Of a stretch of 64,000 bases of DNA, positions 8,860 through 18,313 are shown one piece after another. This DNA is from Campylobacter sp. CCUG 57310. Its GTDB lineage: Bacteria; Campylobacterota; Campylobacteria; Campylobacterales; Campylobacteraceae. The stretch covers positions 1,922,001 to 1,986,000 of the forward strand of contig NZ_CP053845.1 of assembly GCF_013201975.1 (NCBI RefSeq), written 5' to 3'. Every line of letters begins with the position of its first letter. The first letter of the stretch is position 1. Both the position numbers and the translations under genes were made by a program. The notes under the pieces are model-generated. The model saw only the letters and a list, made by a program, of their open reading frames with translations, was not told the DNA's origin and searched no databases.

Positions 8860-9555
8860 TTAATACTTATAATTATTCAAATCCCAATCAATCGCGCTCA
8901 TGCCTTTGCTAACAAGATAGTCGTTACACTTTGAAAAATGACGCGAACCAAAGAACGCGCCACGCGCTAACGGACTTGGATGAGCGGCCGTTAGTACAAG
9001 GTGTTTGTTAGCATCTATAAGAGGAATTTTAGCCTTTGCGGGATTCCCCCAAAGCATAAATACTACATTTTCTTTTTTATCGCTAACGACTCTTATAGCA
9101 GCATCGGTAAATTCCTGCCAGCCAAAATTTGCATGCGAATTTGCTTGCCCTGCCCCAACCGTCAAAGTCGCATTAAGAAGCAACACTCCTTGCTTCGCCC
9201 AATATGTAAGATCGCCGGAATTTGGCTCGCTGATCCCAAGATCATCGTAAATTTCTTTATAGATATTAACCAGACTCGGCGGCACTCGCACTCCGTTTGG
9301 CACGCTAAAACTAAGCCCCATAGCCTGACCTGCGCCATGATATGGATCTTGCCCGAGAATTACGACTTTCACTTTATCAAAAGGCGTTAAATTAAAAGCG
9401 TTAAATATAAGCGAATTTGGCGGATAGACCCTACCTAATCTCAAAGCACTTATCAAATTTTGTTTTATCTGAGCGAAGTACGGACTTAAAAACTCTTGCT
9501 TGAGAACCTTCTTCCAGCCCGCTTCGATCTGAACGTTATTAATATCTATCTGCAT
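8860..9555 (-). CDS. ung: Uracil-DNA glycosylase, family 1
   Basis: Ung removes uracil from DNA at the start of base excision repair. The 231-residue protein has the catalytic water-activating motif GQDPYHGAGQAMGLSFSVP (about residues 67-85) and the DNA-intercalating loop AAHPSPLARGAFFGSRHFS (about 190-208), both family 1 signatures. Length is normal. It is followed 12 bp later by the broken HAD gene on the same strand. Confidence 0.97.
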   Translation of the reverse strand: MQIDINNVQIEAGWKKVLKQEFLSPYFAQIKQNLISALRLGRVYPPNSLIFNAFNLTPFDKVKVVILGQDPYHGAGQAMGLSFSVPNGVRVPPSLVNIYKEIYDDLGISEPNSGDLTYWAKQGVLLLNATLTVGAGQANSHANFGWQEFTDAAIRVVSDKKENVVFMLWGNPAKAKIPLIDANKHLVLTAAHPSPLARGAFFGSRHFSKCNDYLVSKGMSAIDWDLNNYKY

Positions 9556-9557
9556 AC

Positions 9558-10229
9558 TTACCTCTTTAAACTATTTGCAAATTCAAGCGTCAAACGAAAA
9601 TTTTCCTCTGCACTAACTGCTCGTTTACTAACACTATTTATGTTAGCACCCTCTTTAGTCCACAAAAACGGCATAAAGGCAAATACCTCATCAAAACTTA
9701 TAGCCCTAACCTCTTCTCGCCAATTTTCAAAGAAAAATCCTTCATAAAATTTCTCCAAATCACCGTTAAAAACCCAATTTATAAACTCCGAGTAGCTAAT
9801 GCCAAGACCTTGCCACTCTAAGCTATCTTGAGCAAAATAGTAAATTTTACCCGCATCTTTACCAAGCCCACCGGCGTTTATCGCAAAATTTCCGCCAAGC
9901 ACGTCATCGGCTATAAGTAAATAAGGCGCATTTAATGGTCTAAATTCATCTTGTACGGACTTATTAAACAAAACTATACTGCGCTTCATCTTTTCACAAC
10001 CCGAGCCAAACACTCTCACCCAACCGTGATTTATGATAAGCCCGCCACTTTCATAAACAAGCGCTCCCATAGGCGAACGAGTAGTTACTTGCAAGCTAAG
10101 CAGCTCATTTTCCGCTCTTTTTTCATCGCGAGGTAAAAATTCGTAACTATTTCTAGCCTGACTTGAGAATTGTTTTATAAGTTTCATTCCGGGCTCACGT
10201 AAATTTACAAGCTCTTTTAGAGTTTTCAT
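9558..10229 (-). CDS. DUF2625-family protein of unknown function
   Basis: The 223-residue soluble protein matches my memory of DUF2625: it has ESGGLIINHGWVRVFGSG (about residues 60-77), PLNAPYLLIADDVLGGNFA, INAGGLG and IYYFAQDSLEWQGLGISYSEFINW. No function is established to my knowledge. It lies 2 bp upstream of ung on the same strand, so it is probably co-transcribed. No signal peptide or membrane segment is apparent. Confidence 0.75.
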   Translation of the reverse strand: MKTLKELVNLREPGMKLIKQFSSQARNSYEFLPRDEKRAENELLSLQVTTRSPMGALVYESGGLIINHGWVRVFGSGCEKMKRSIVLFNKSVQDEFRPLNAPYLLIADDVLGGNFAINAGGLGKDAGKIYYFAQDSLEWQGLGISYSEFINWVFNGDLEKFYEGFFFENWREEVRAISFDEVFAFMPFLWTKEGANINSVSKRAVSAEENFRLTLEFANSLKR

Positions 10230-10333
10230 ATCTTTAACCTATAAAATTTCTTAAAATCATAACCAAATTAAGCTAAAATTTCTAAACTCAAATTTAAAAT
10301 TTAGCGTAAGTTTAAGATTTAAAAAGGAAATTT

Positions 10334-10891
10334 ATGTCAGAGCAAATTTTGAATAAAATCATCACTCTTTTAAACGAAAACAAAGCTGATTTTAGAGTCG
10401 TAAATCACGAGCCTGCAGCTACCTCAGAGGCCTCAGCTAAAGCACGCGGTACGCTCATAGGACAGGGAGCAAAGGCTCTTGTGTGCGTGATAAAAGGAGT
10501 CAGTCCGCAAATTTCAACCGCAATCAAAGAAAGCTCTACAACGGAACAAACACGTCCAAGTAGTTCTCTTAAAAACACAAAACATTATGTTTTAGCGGTT
10601 CTTCCTGCGGATTATAAAGCAAATTTAGAGGCTATTACTTGCGAATTTGACGGCACTAAAACCTCTTTGGCAAGTCCTGCCGAAGTTAGCGAACTTACAG
10701 ATTGCGTTATCGGCTCGGTTCCGCCCTTTAGTTTTCATGAAAGACTTGAGCTGATCGTTGATAGCAGGCTGTTTGAAAGGTTTGACGAGATAGCCTTTAA
10801 CGCGGGCTTACTTGATCGCTCCATCATCTTAAACACGAAAGACTATAAGCGAATAGTAAAGCCACGAATCGTGAATTTTGCCACTATTTAA
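10334..10891 (+). CDS. YbaK/EbsC-type aminoacyl-tRNA deacylase
   Basis: Proteins of this fold hydrolyse mischarged aminoacyl-tRNAs such as Ala- or Cys-tRNAPro. The 185-residue protein has VVNHEPAATSEASAKARG near the N terminus and GQGAKALVCVIKG (about residues 43-55), with the conserved Lys expected in the active site. FDGTKTSLASPAEVSELTDCVIGSVPPFSF matches the family's second half in two adjoining blocks. The ATG is preceded by AAAAAGGAA. The exact tRNA specificity cannot be read from the sequence. Confidence 0.82.
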   Translation: MSEQILNKIITLLNENKADFRVVNHEPAATSEASAKARGTLIGQGAKALVCVIKGVSPQISTAIKESSTTEQTRPSSSLKNTKHYVLAVLPADYKANLEAITCEFDGTKTSLASPAEVSELTDCVIGSVPPFSFHERLELIVDSRLFERFDEIAFNAGLLDRSIILNTKDYKRIVKPRIVNFATI

Positions 10892-10961
10892 ATAAAAACA
10901 TTAATGCGGTAAATTTCAAATTTGTTATAATCAATCTACTTAATACCCAAAAGGAGTAAAA

Positions 10962-12107
10962 ATGTATCATTTTAGCTTTTATAACCCTGTTAGGATAGAA
11001 TTCGGCGAAGGCAAAGAGCAGCATATCGGAGCTTATATGAAAAAATTCAGCGCTAAAAAGACGCTTTTGCTCTATGGAAGCGAGCGAATCAAGCAGACCG
11101 GGTTATTTGACCTAGTGGCAAAAAGCCTAAAGCAAGAGCAGATAGAATTTACCGCTCTTGGCGGAGTTAAGAGCAATCCCGTGCTAAGTAAGGTAAATGA
11201 AGCGATCAAAATCGCACGAGAATTTGGCGCAGATAGCGTGCTTGCGGTTGGAGGCGGCTCGGTGCTTGACAGTGCCAAAACTATCGCCGCGGGAGCTTGT
11301 TATGAAGGTGATGTGTGGGATTTTTTCACAGGCAAAACTCCAAAGACCGCTCTTAAAATTTTTGATATCATAACTCTAGCCGCAACTGCAAGTGAGATGA
11401 ACAACGGAGCCATCATAACCAAAGAAGAAACAAAAGAAAAGTACGCCATAAGCGGCGAGGCTCTATTTCCTAAAGTTTCCGTGATAAATCCAAAGCTTCA
11501 ATCAACCGTAACAAGCGAGTATCTAGCCTACTCCGCAAGCGATGTGATAGCGCATTCTATCGAAGGATATTTCACGGCAAGCATTCATCCTGAAATCATA
11601 AATTTGCAAGTTGAAGCTAACATCAAAACGATAATAAAAACAACCGAAATTTTACTTCAAAATCCCGATGAATACGACGCAAGAGGCGAGTTTGCGTGGG
11701 CTGCGACAATGGCTTTAAACCACATAACCAGAGCAGGCACGAAGGACATAAGCTTTCCAAATCACATGATAGAGCACGCCATGAGCGCGGTAACGGACTG
11801 TGCGCACGGTGCTGGGCTTAGCGTGGTGATGCCTGCATGGATGAAGTGGTATAAAGATAAAAATTTAGCGCAGTTTGAGAGGTTTGGGCGAGAAATTTTT
11901 GGCGTAAATTCGGTAGACGAAGGCATACAAGCGCTTAAATCGTGGTTTGATAAGATAGGCACGCCGACAAGCCTTAAACAACTAAACATAGATAAAAGCA
12001 CGCTAGAAGAGATTATTGATGTCGCCGCACAAAATGCCGTAGCCTGGAGAATGGATAAAATTTACACTAAAAAGACGATAGAAGAAATTTTAAATTTGGC
12101 AAACTAA
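10962..12107 (+). CDS. Iron-containing (group III) alcohol dehydrogenase, YqhD/BDH-like
   Basis: A cytosolic NAD(P)H-dependent alcohol/aldehyde oxidoreductase. The 381-residue protein has the nucleotide-binding GGGSVLDSAKTIAAGA (about residues 93-108) and the metal-ligand region ASDVIAHSIEGYF (about 193-205). It also has HMIEHAMSAVTDCAHGAGLS (about 268-287), with the His ligands for the active-site metal. The N terminus, HFSFYNPVRIEFGEGK, is typical of BDH/YqhD enzymes. Substrate is unknown. AAAAGGAG precedes the ATG. Confidence 0.9.
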   Translation: MYHFSFYNPVRIEFGEGKEQHIGAYMKKFSAKKTLLLYGSERIKQTGLFDLVAKSLKQEQIEFTALGGVKSNPVLSKVNEAIKIAREFGADSVLAVGGGSVLDSAKTIAAGACYEGDVWDFFTGKTPKTALKIFDIITLAATASEMNNGAIITKEETKEKYAISGEALFPKVSVINPKLQSTVTSEYLAYSASDVIAHSIEGYFTASIHPEIINLQVEANIKTIIKTTEILLQNPDEYDARGEFAWAATMALNHITRAGTKDISFPNHMIEHAMSAVTDCAHGAGLSVVMPAWMKWYKDKNLAQFERFGREIFGVNSVDEGIQALKSWFDKIGTPTSLKQLNIDKSTLEEIIDVAAQNAVAWRMDKIYTKKTIEEILNLAN

Positions 12108-12132
12108 CGCTAACTAACAAGCTGTGTTAGCG
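12108..12132 (+). terminator. Hairpin after the alcohol dehydrogenase gene
   Basis: CGCTAAC and GTTAGCG form a 7-bp stem with an 11-nt loop straight after the stop codon. No T-tract follows, so it may attenuate rather than terminate. Confidence 0.4.
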
Positions 12133-12148
12133 CAAAACAGGAGCAAAA

Positions 12149-12703
12149 ATGATAAAAGAAGTAGAACTCTCAAAAGCCTATAGACTGGTAAATACCGGCC
12201 CAACCTGCCTCATAAGCGCGAAATTTGAAGGCATAGAAAACGCGATGAGCGCATCTTGGGTTTGTGCGCTTGATTATGACAAGATAAGCGTAGTTATTGA
12301 TTCTTTGGCATTTACGCGCTTGCTCATAGAAAGAAGCGGTTATTTTGCCGTTAGTATTCCGTGCGCGAAACAAGCAAATTTAGTTATGAAGCTGGGCTTA
12401 ATCTCAAGACATCAAAATGCCGCTAAAATGCAAAATGTAAGGCTCTTTTATCAAGACGGCTTTAATGTGCCGTTAGTTGATGGTTGCCTCGCTTGGTTAG
12501 TATGTAAGGCGCTAACAAACAAAGCTAACCAGAGCGAATTTGACCTATTTATGGGCGAAGTTGTGGGTGCGTGGGCCGATACTAGAGTATTTGAAGAAGG
12601 TAGATGGAAATTTGACGAGTGCGAGGAGGAGTTAAGAAGCCTTCACTACGTAGCGGGCGGGGAATTTTATACGCTTGGTAAAAAGATAAATGTAAAGAGC
12701 TAA
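12149..12703 (+). CDS. Flavin reductase-like (FMN-binding split barrel) protein
   Basis: The 184-residue protein resembles the flavin reductase-like family. GPTCLISAKFEGIENAMSASWVCALDYD (about residues 17-44, in adjoining blocks) corresponds to the strand and the T/S-A-S/T-W FMN-phosphate loop. FAVSIPCAKQANLVMKLG (about 72-89) fits the family's second conserved block. It would bind FMN or F420-like flavin; the electron acceptor is unknown. It lies 41 bp downstream of the alcohol dehydrogenase and may share its transcript. Confidence 0.78.
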   Translation: MIKEVELSKAYRLVNTGPTCLISAKFEGIENAMSASWVCALDYDKISVVIDSLAFTRLLIERSGYFAVSIPCAKQANLVMKLGLISRHQNAAKMQNVRLFYQDGFNVPLVDGCLAWLVCKALTNKANQSEFDLFMGEVVGAWADTRVFEEGRWKFDECEEELRSLHYVAGGEFYTLGKKINVKS

Positions 12704-12757
12704 AATTTACTTTTGTTTAATAAAATTCAAAAATAATTTCATACCAAAAGGAAAAGA

Positions 12758-13486
12758 ATGAAGAAATTTTTACCGCTTGCGATTTTAGCGGCGTTTTACG
12801 GATGTGGCGATAATAATATCGACACGGTTAAAAAATATACTTTCGAGCAAGACAAATCAATGAGCATAGGCACTGCGATCAATGGATTTAAAGAGTGCGG
12901 GAGCGTAAAGTGGCTTGATGAGAGTAACAAGGATCAAAAGATAGTAAGCGCTACTTGCACAGTAAAACCAAGCGTATTAAAGACGGAATTTGAAGATATA
13001 AACGGCAAATATCAAGCCGCACTTAAAAAAGAGCAAGACGAAAATCAAGAGCAGTTAGATAAAGCCGTAGAAAGAATTACGAGCGAATTTGAGCGCATAA
13101 AGCCGGGCACAAAACTAAACAAAGAAAAGATCATTGAGATCGCAGATAAATTTTGCAAATATGAAAAAGAAAATATATTTCCCGCAACTTGCGATAACGA
13201 AGCGATTGCAAAAACGCTCGCCGAGGAACATGATATAAAACAAGACTCATTATTTGCGTTAGCGGGCTTTGCTCACAACTTCTCTCATATCACGCTTCTT
13301 ACTAAACGCGAAGTTAAACCGCTGTGGCTAGGTGCACTTCCTAAAGAGATCAAAGCTCGCGAATACAAATTCAGCTTTTTTATCAACACCGACAAAAGCG
13401 TGAGTATCAAAGAGATCGTTTTAACCGAGGATGGCGAGAGCAAGAAAATCAGCAAATCGATACTATCTAAGGTTTATGCTAGATAA
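12758..13486 (+). CDS. Predicted lipoprotein of unknown function
   Basis: I do not recognise this 242-residue protein. It starts with MKKFLPLAILAAFYGCGDN, a short lipoprotein signal with Cys16 as the likely lipidation site (FYGC is a slightly unusual lipobox). A charged, helical central part follows (about residues 85-135, Glu/Lys/Gln-rich), with four further cysteines around residues 47-148, and a C-terminal region of predicted strands. It should be periplasm-facing. AAAAGGAAAAG precedes the ATG, and a terminator hairpin follows directly. Confidence 0.7.
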   Translation: MKKFLPLAILAAFYGCGDNNIDTVKKYTFEQDKSMSIGTAINGFKECGSVKWLDESNKDQKIVSATCTVKPSVLKTEFEDINGKYQAALKKEQDENQEQLDKAVERITSEFERIKPGTKLNKEKIIEIADKFCKYEKENIFPATCDNEAIAKTLAEEHDIKQDSLFALAGFAHNFSHITLLTKREVKPLWLGALPKEIKAREYKFSFFINTDKSVSIKEIVLTEDGESKKISKSILSKVYAR

Positions 13487-13513
13487 ATTTAAGGGGCGCT
13501 TCGCCTCTTAAAT
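13487..13513. terminator. Bidirectional terminator between convergent genes
   Basis: ATTTAAGGGGCG pairs with CGCCTCTTAAAT (12 bp with one G-T pair, 3-nt loop). It sits between the lipoprotein gene and the Mrr remnant and overlaps the latter's final stop codon. Confidence 0.8.
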
Positions 13514-14433
13514 CAAACAAACTCGTCAAAGAAATCCTTATCGACTTCACAAATTTCGATATTTTGTCTGACCTCAACGCCCACCTTATACTTTATCATC
13601 AATTCCGCAAGTCACTCGCCGTCAATGAGAGCTATAGAGTGATCCTGCAAGTTTTTCGCATAATGCTCGGCATCTTTAGTAAATTTTGAAGTAGTGATGA
13701 AAACGCCCTTTTTCGTCTGCTTATCTAAAATAGCTCCTGCAAATTTATTAAGCTCGGGACGGGTGATGCTTCCTTGCCGGCGCTTAGCCTGAATATAAAT
13801 TTTAGAAATTCCAAGCTCATCTTCGTTTATTATCCCATCTATACCGCCATCGGCTCCATCTTTTGTGAGTGTGCCTTCGCCGTAACCCATCTTAACCAAA
13901 AGATTTTTTACCAAGTCTTCAAAGAATTTGGGACTTTTAGCGTTTATCTCATCTAAAATTTGAGCCTTTAAAAGCTCTTTAAGCGCTATATCGGCACTAT
14001 TTATAGCTTCTATCGGAGTTATATCTTTTGAATTTTGTTCATTTGCAGATAACGGCTTGTTATGTTTGCTACTTCTGGTTTTGTTATAAACCTCGTCATA
14101 CCAAGAGCTAAATTTAGCCTCAGAGTTCTTATCGGAGCAAATTTTTACACCAAATTCTGTTATCTTAAAAGTGCCTCGCCCTATTTTTTGAGCAGGTCTT
14201 TTATTTTTTGGCAAATTCATAACCTCTTGTATAGAGGCAAGATAACTTAATGCCCAACTAGCCCTGCTTACGTATAAAAGCACTTTACCGCTTGGTATTT
14301 TAAGCTCCTTTTCATCATCGCTAAGTTTAAAATATTTCGACACGAATTCATAAATTTCTTTTCTATCCGCTTCGCTTTTAGCGCTAAGAAATCAAAGTAT
14401 CGGTAGCATCATCTCTTTGTGACTTGGCACCAT
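13513..14433 (-). pseudogene. mrr: Mrr-type restriction endonuclease with two in-frame TGA codons
   Basis: Read in one frame from ATG 14433 (AAGGAG ribosome-binding site) to TGA 13513, this is a 306-codon Mrr-like type IV restriction gene, close to the usual ~304 residues. A winged-helix N-terminal domain starts MVPSHKEMMLPIL and continues FLSAKSEADRKEIYEFV. The C-terminal catalytic domain has FEDLVKNLLVKMGYGEG, DGADGGIDGII and KIYIQAKRR, i.e. the D...QxK nuclease core. TGA at 14394-14392 interrupts after codon 13. A second TGA at 13614-13612 replaces the residue between LIDGE and LAELMIKYKVGV. Both fit CGA-to-TGA transitions. The gene is almost certainly inactive. Confidence 0.88.
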
Positions 14434-14445
14434 ATAAATTCTCCT

Positions 14446-15432
14446 TTACGTTATAAACCACTCCTGAGCGGGGCTTTTATCCTCAAATGGCTTTGTGATG
14501 ATAGTTCTTTCGCCGACTTTAGCGCTATACTCGCGCTCTTTATCCGCTCTTGTATAAGCAAGAGCTAAACGCACGGCAAATTTAAGATCCTCCTCATCGG
14601 CATTTAAATTTATAAGACTAACCGCGCCCACAACGCTATCGTCAAACTCTATTTGAGCAAATTTCGGATTTTGAAGCGCGAGTAGTTTTTCGTTATCGCT
14701 TTCGTCGCGTCCGATCACCATCTTTGAGCCGTTTTTAAGCCTCAAATGCCGCCCTATCCTAAGAAGCTGCATATCTTTTAGGCTCATATCTTTATCAAAT
14801 TTTAAAAAGTCTTTTATCTTGTTTGCAAAGCCTTCGACCGTGAGCAAGCACCCACCCGCAGGGCTTTCAAAATCCACAAAACCGAATTTCTTAGCAAGCG
14901 CTATCTGAGGTTTTCTATCTCTTCCGCTAAGTCCAAGCAGGCGCTCTCTATCCACCCAACCCTCGTGCTCGGGCTTGGTTGGCTTCATAAGAAGTGCCGA
15001 CATCGGACGCAAGATAAGATCATCTTCATCTTTAGCTAAAGTCTTTACATGCACCATAGCATCGCGCCTTTGGCTCATCGGACGCTGCCCAAGAACCTCA
15101 CCCGTAGCAATAAAGCTCGCACCCTCGTCCTCCATCATGCCAAGAGCCGTCTTAAACATATACGCGTGACAATCGATACAGGGATTAAAGTGCTTACCAT
15201 ACCCAAATTTCGGATTAAAAAGCACATTTTGCAAATATTCGCTTCTGATATCGATTATCTTTAACTCCGCTCCCGCCATTGCCGCACGTTTTTTAAGCAC
15301 CTCAAATTTACTCTCGCCCGCACCAAATCCTATATCAATATGAATAGCAAGCACATCTACGCCTTGCTCCTTTAAAAGCTTGATAGCAAGCATACTATCA
15401 AGCCCACCGCTAAATAAAACTAACGCTTTCAC
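14446..15432 (-). CDS. PP-loop ATPase, probably tRNA-modifying
   Basis: The 328-residue protein has the PP-loop ATP-pyrophosphatase motif FSGGLDSMLAIKLL (about residues 7-20), a Cys pair NPCIDCHAYMFK (about 83-94) and ATGEVLGQRPMSQ (about 109-121), as in ThiI/MnmA-like tRNA thiolation enzymes. The C-terminal ~130 residues form a separate domain. It is often labelled an argininosuccinate-synthase-domain protein, but real ArgG motifs are not evident. The GTG start overlaps the dnaG stop as GTGA. The exact modification is unknown. Confidence 0.65.
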   Translation of the reverse strand: MKALVLFSGGLDSMLAIKLLKEQGVDVLAIHIDIGFGAGESKFEVLKKRAAMAGAELKIIDIRSEYLQNVLFNPKFGYGKHFNPCIDCHAYMFKTALGMMEDEGASFIATGEVLGQRPMSQRRDAMVHVKTLAKDEDDLILRPMSALLMKPTKPEHEGWVDRERLLGLSGRDRKPQIALAKKFGFVDFESPAGGCLLTVEGFANKIKDFLKFDKDMSLKDMQLLRIGRHLRLKNGSKMVIGRDESDNEKLLALQNPKFAQIEFDDSVVGAVSLINLNADEEDLKFAVRLALAYTRADKEREYSAKVGERTIITKPFEDKSPAQEWFIT

Positions 15433-17114
15433 TTTTTAAATTTTTCCTCCAAATCTTCTAATACTTTTCTTATTTTTTTTAAAGTGATCTCTTTCTTTTC
15501 ATAAGGTATATTTGAAGCCAAACAATTAGCCCGCATATCTTTGTAATAATCAATTTTAAGCCTATAAATAGCTTTTAGTACTGTCGCTTCATCTTGTAAA
15601 ACATCAACGTTAAATAGCAAAATTTCGCGTAAAATAGGCTCATCCTCATCCGATCTTCGCAATACCGCATCAAATATATCACCGTATCTCAAAAAATACT
15701 CTCGCCTTACTAAATCTAAAACCATATCGCTTAAATTCTGATTTTCTAAAATTGTCTTAATAAGCTGAATTTCTACGCTTGAACGAAGCGGAATTTTCAT
15801 GCCGTTTGTTTGATATGCAATTTGATATTCCTGCTGAGAAACGAAATCTTGAGAGTTAAGATTTTGCCTTGTAACACCGCTTAAACGAAAGGAATTCATA
15901 TCTATCTTAAGCAAATTTGCCACAAGCGGCGCATAAGAATTTGCAATTATCGGCTTTAGACTCATCGTAAATTCACGCACCTCTTCAAGAGCCTTTTGCT
16001 TTTGTATCGGGCGGGTTAGGTCAAATTTAGCCACTAAATTTCTTATATAAAACTCTCCGATCTCAACTCCGCTTTCAAACATATCGCCAAGCTCTTTTAT
16101 CTTGCCTGCCACGACCATATCGGCAGGATCGGCTCCGCCTTCAAGGATAACGACACTTCCGTCTATCTCGTTTTGCGCAAGCAGGTGAGCGGATTTAACA
16201 GCCGCGTTTATGCCCGCACTATCACCGTCAAAGCAAAGCACCACGCTTAGCTCGCCTCGCTTTAAAAGCGGCAAATGCTTTTGCGTAAGAGCCGTTCCAA
16301 GCACCGCTACGGCGTTGGTAAATCCGGCATGATGAAGCATAATCACGTCAAGATAGCCCTCGGTGATTATGATTTGATTTTTGGCGTGAATGTCGCGTTT
16401 TGCCAAGTGATAGCCGTAAAAAAGCGTTGATTTATCAAAAATTTCACTCTGAGGCGAATTTACGTATTTAGCCTGATGTCCCGAAAGCGTGCGTCCTCCA
16501 AAGCCAACAAGCTTGCCCGTGTGCGTGTAGATCGGAAAGGTGATACGCTGGATAAAACTTGCGTAAATTCCGCTTTCGTTTTGCTTGACGATGCCTGATT
16601 CAAGCGCTTCGTTTGGCAAAATTTGCTCGTTTTCAAGCAGTCTTATCGTCTGAATGCTATCAGGTGCAAACCCAAGCTCAAATTTCTCACAAAGCGCATC
16701 CGTAACACCCCGCGAGTATAGATACTCTATCGCCGCAGGAGTCTTATAAAGCAAACTGCGATAGTAGGCGTTTGCTTTTTCAAGGACGTGTTTATTTTCT
16801 TTCACATTTTCACGCTCGTTTTTTACGTAATTAAGCGTGAAATTTGAAAGCATCGCGATCTTTTCGATAGCTTCCGGATATGTAAGCTTTTCGTAATCCA
16901 TCACGAATTTTATGACGTCTCCGCCCGCCTTGCATGAAAAGCAGTGAAATATCCCGCGGCTTGGGCTCACGCTCATGCTCGGGTTTTTATCGTCGTGAAA
17001 CGGACATACGCAGACGTAGTTTGAGCCTGATTTTTTAAGTGGGATATAGTGCCCTACGATGTCGATTATATCGGCTTGTTCTTTGAGTTTTTCAATGGAT
17101 TTTGGATCTATCAT
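15429..17114 (-). CDS. dnaG: DNA primase
   Basis: DnaG makes RNA primers at the replication fork. The 561-residue protein has the CHC2 zinc finger (CPFHDDKNPSMSVSPSRG then HCFSC, about residues 37-60). The TOPRIM core follows: the EGYLDVIML acidic motif and LCFDGDSAGINA (about 290-301), with a helicase-interacting C-terminal region after it. Length is normal for Campylobacterota. It overlaps the PP-loop gene by 4 bp and is divergent from the TPR gene, with a 160-bp gap that must hold both promoters. Confidence 0.97.
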   Translation of the reverse strand: MIDPKSIEKLKEQADIIDIVGHYIPLKKSGSNYVCVCPFHDDKNPSMSVSPSRGIFHCFSCKAGGDVIKFVMDYEKLTYPEAIEKIAMLSNFTLNYVKNERENVKENKHVLEKANAYYRSLLYKTPAAIEYLYSRGVTDALCEKFELGFAPDSIQTIRLLENEQILPNEALESGIVKQNESGIYASFIQRITFPIYTHTGKLVGFGGRTLSGHQAKYVNSPQSEIFDKSTLFYGYHLAKRDIHAKNQIIITEGYLDVIMLHHAGFTNAVAVLGTALTQKHLPLLKRGELSVVLCFDGDSAGINAAVKSAHLLAQNEIDGSVVILEGGADPADMVVAGKIKELGDMFESGVEIGEFYIRNLVAKFDLTRPIQKQKALEEVREFTMSLKPIIANSYAPLVANLLKIDMNSFRLSGVTRQNLNSQDFVSQQEYQIAYQTNGMKIPLRSSVEIQLIKTILENQNLSDMVLDLVRREYFLRYGDIFDAVLRRSDEDEPILREILLFNVDVLQDEATVLKAIYRLKIDYYKDMRANCLASNIPYEKKEITLKKIRKVLEDLEEKFKK

Positions 17115-17287
17115 AAGCGAGATTATACAATCACTTGTTTGATTTCACACTGAACCGCTGCCTAAAAGCCATTCGGGCAATCTTTGCTAAATTTTATAAA
17201 GACAAACCAGACACCAAAGACAAGCGGGAATAAAACCAAACGACATTTTTGCTATAATAAGCTTAAAATTTAGCGTTGGAATTTACA

Positions 17288-18313
17288 TTGGATATATTTT
17301 TTATAGAGTTTAGAGATCCGATTTTCGGGCTTGTCGTGTTTGTTTCGCTTGTCCTTATGATAGCCGTTTTAAGCTACATCTGGGGTGTTTTTAGAAACAA
17401 AGACGAAAAGCAGGAGCTAGAGAAATTTTTAAAGAAATTTGACAAAACCGAAGGGCTTAGCAGCGAGCATAAAGATATGCTTGTCAAATTTGACGTAGAT
17501 AGCGCCTCTCTTTGTTTTCTAGCAAACACGTTTGCAAAGAGCGGTTACTTCGAAAAGGCGATAAATATCTACTCGATCGCACTTAGCAAAGCAAAGAGCA
17601 AAAGCGAAAAAGAGCCTATTTTTACGGATTTGGGGCAGGTATTTTTCAAAGCGGGTTTTTTGCAAAAGGCTAGAGATATATTTTTAGAAGCGTTAAAGCT
17701 ATCTCCGCGCAACCAAACCGCGCTTAAATTTCTAACTGTCGTTTATGAAAAATTAAAAGAGTATGACGAAGCGCTAAACGCTCTTGATGCGCTTGAAGAG
17801 CTTGGACTTGACGTCAAATCCCAAAAAGCCTATATCGATATCATGAAAATTTTGATAGATAAGCAGATGAGTCTGGAAGAAAAAACCGATAAAATTTTAA
17901 AGCTTAAAGACAAATTTACTCTTGCCAATCGCATGGCGCTTGAAAACTGGCTGCAAAAAGGAGCGGATATCGTAAATTTCCCTGATTTTCCGCCATTAAA
18001 AGACGTTTTTGATATCATCTACAGACAAGAGCGGGCGGTAAATTTAAGCGATGAAGAGTATAAATCGCTATTTTACGCTAAAAATTTAAGCGACGAGCCG
18101 GCAAAAGAGCTTGGATTTGAGCTTGAAGTGATGACGAATTTAAAAAAAGCGGGCTTTAACAAAGCCGATCTTAGCTTTAATTACATCTGTAAAAATTGCA
18201 AAAACTCCTTTCCGCTTCATTTTTACCGCTGTCCGATCTGCCACGAGCTAGGAAGCGCTCAAATTTTGCCTCATATCACGGAAAAATCCAATGAAAACAG
18301 TATGCCTTTTTAG
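17288..18313 (+). CDS. Membrane-anchored TPR protein with C-terminal zinc ribbon (LapB/YciM-like)
   Basis: About 341 residues: one N-terminal membrane segment (FGLVVFVSLVLMIAVLSYIW), tetratricopeptide-like helical repeats (about residues 60-200, e.g. AINIYSIALSKAK and ARDIFLEALKLSP), and a C-terminal rubredoxin-like knuckle CKNCKNSFPLHFYRCPICHE. This architecture is that of LapB/YciM, which controls LPS synthesis by presenting LpxC to FtsH; that role is inferred. No ATG is available. TTG at 17288 with GGA seven bases upstream is the best start; TTG at 17276 is the alternative. The 3' end overlaps rnhA by 23 bp. Confidence 0.75.
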   Translation: MDIFFIEFRDPIFGLVVFVSLVLMIAVLSYIWGVFRNKDEKQELEKFLKKFDKTEGLSSEHKDMLVKFDVDSASLCFLANTFAKSGYFEKAINIYSIALSKAKSKSEKEPIFTDLGQVFFKAGFLQKARDIFLEALKLSPRNQTALKFLTVVYEKLKEYDEALNALDALEELGLDVKSQKAYIDIMKILIDKQMSLEEKTDKILKLKDKFTLANRMALENWLQKGADIVNFPDFPPLKDVFDIIYRQERAVNLSDEEYKSLFYAKNLSDEPAKELGFELEVMTNLKKAGFNKADLSFNYICKNCKNSFPLHFYRCPICHELGSAQILPHITEKSNENSMPF

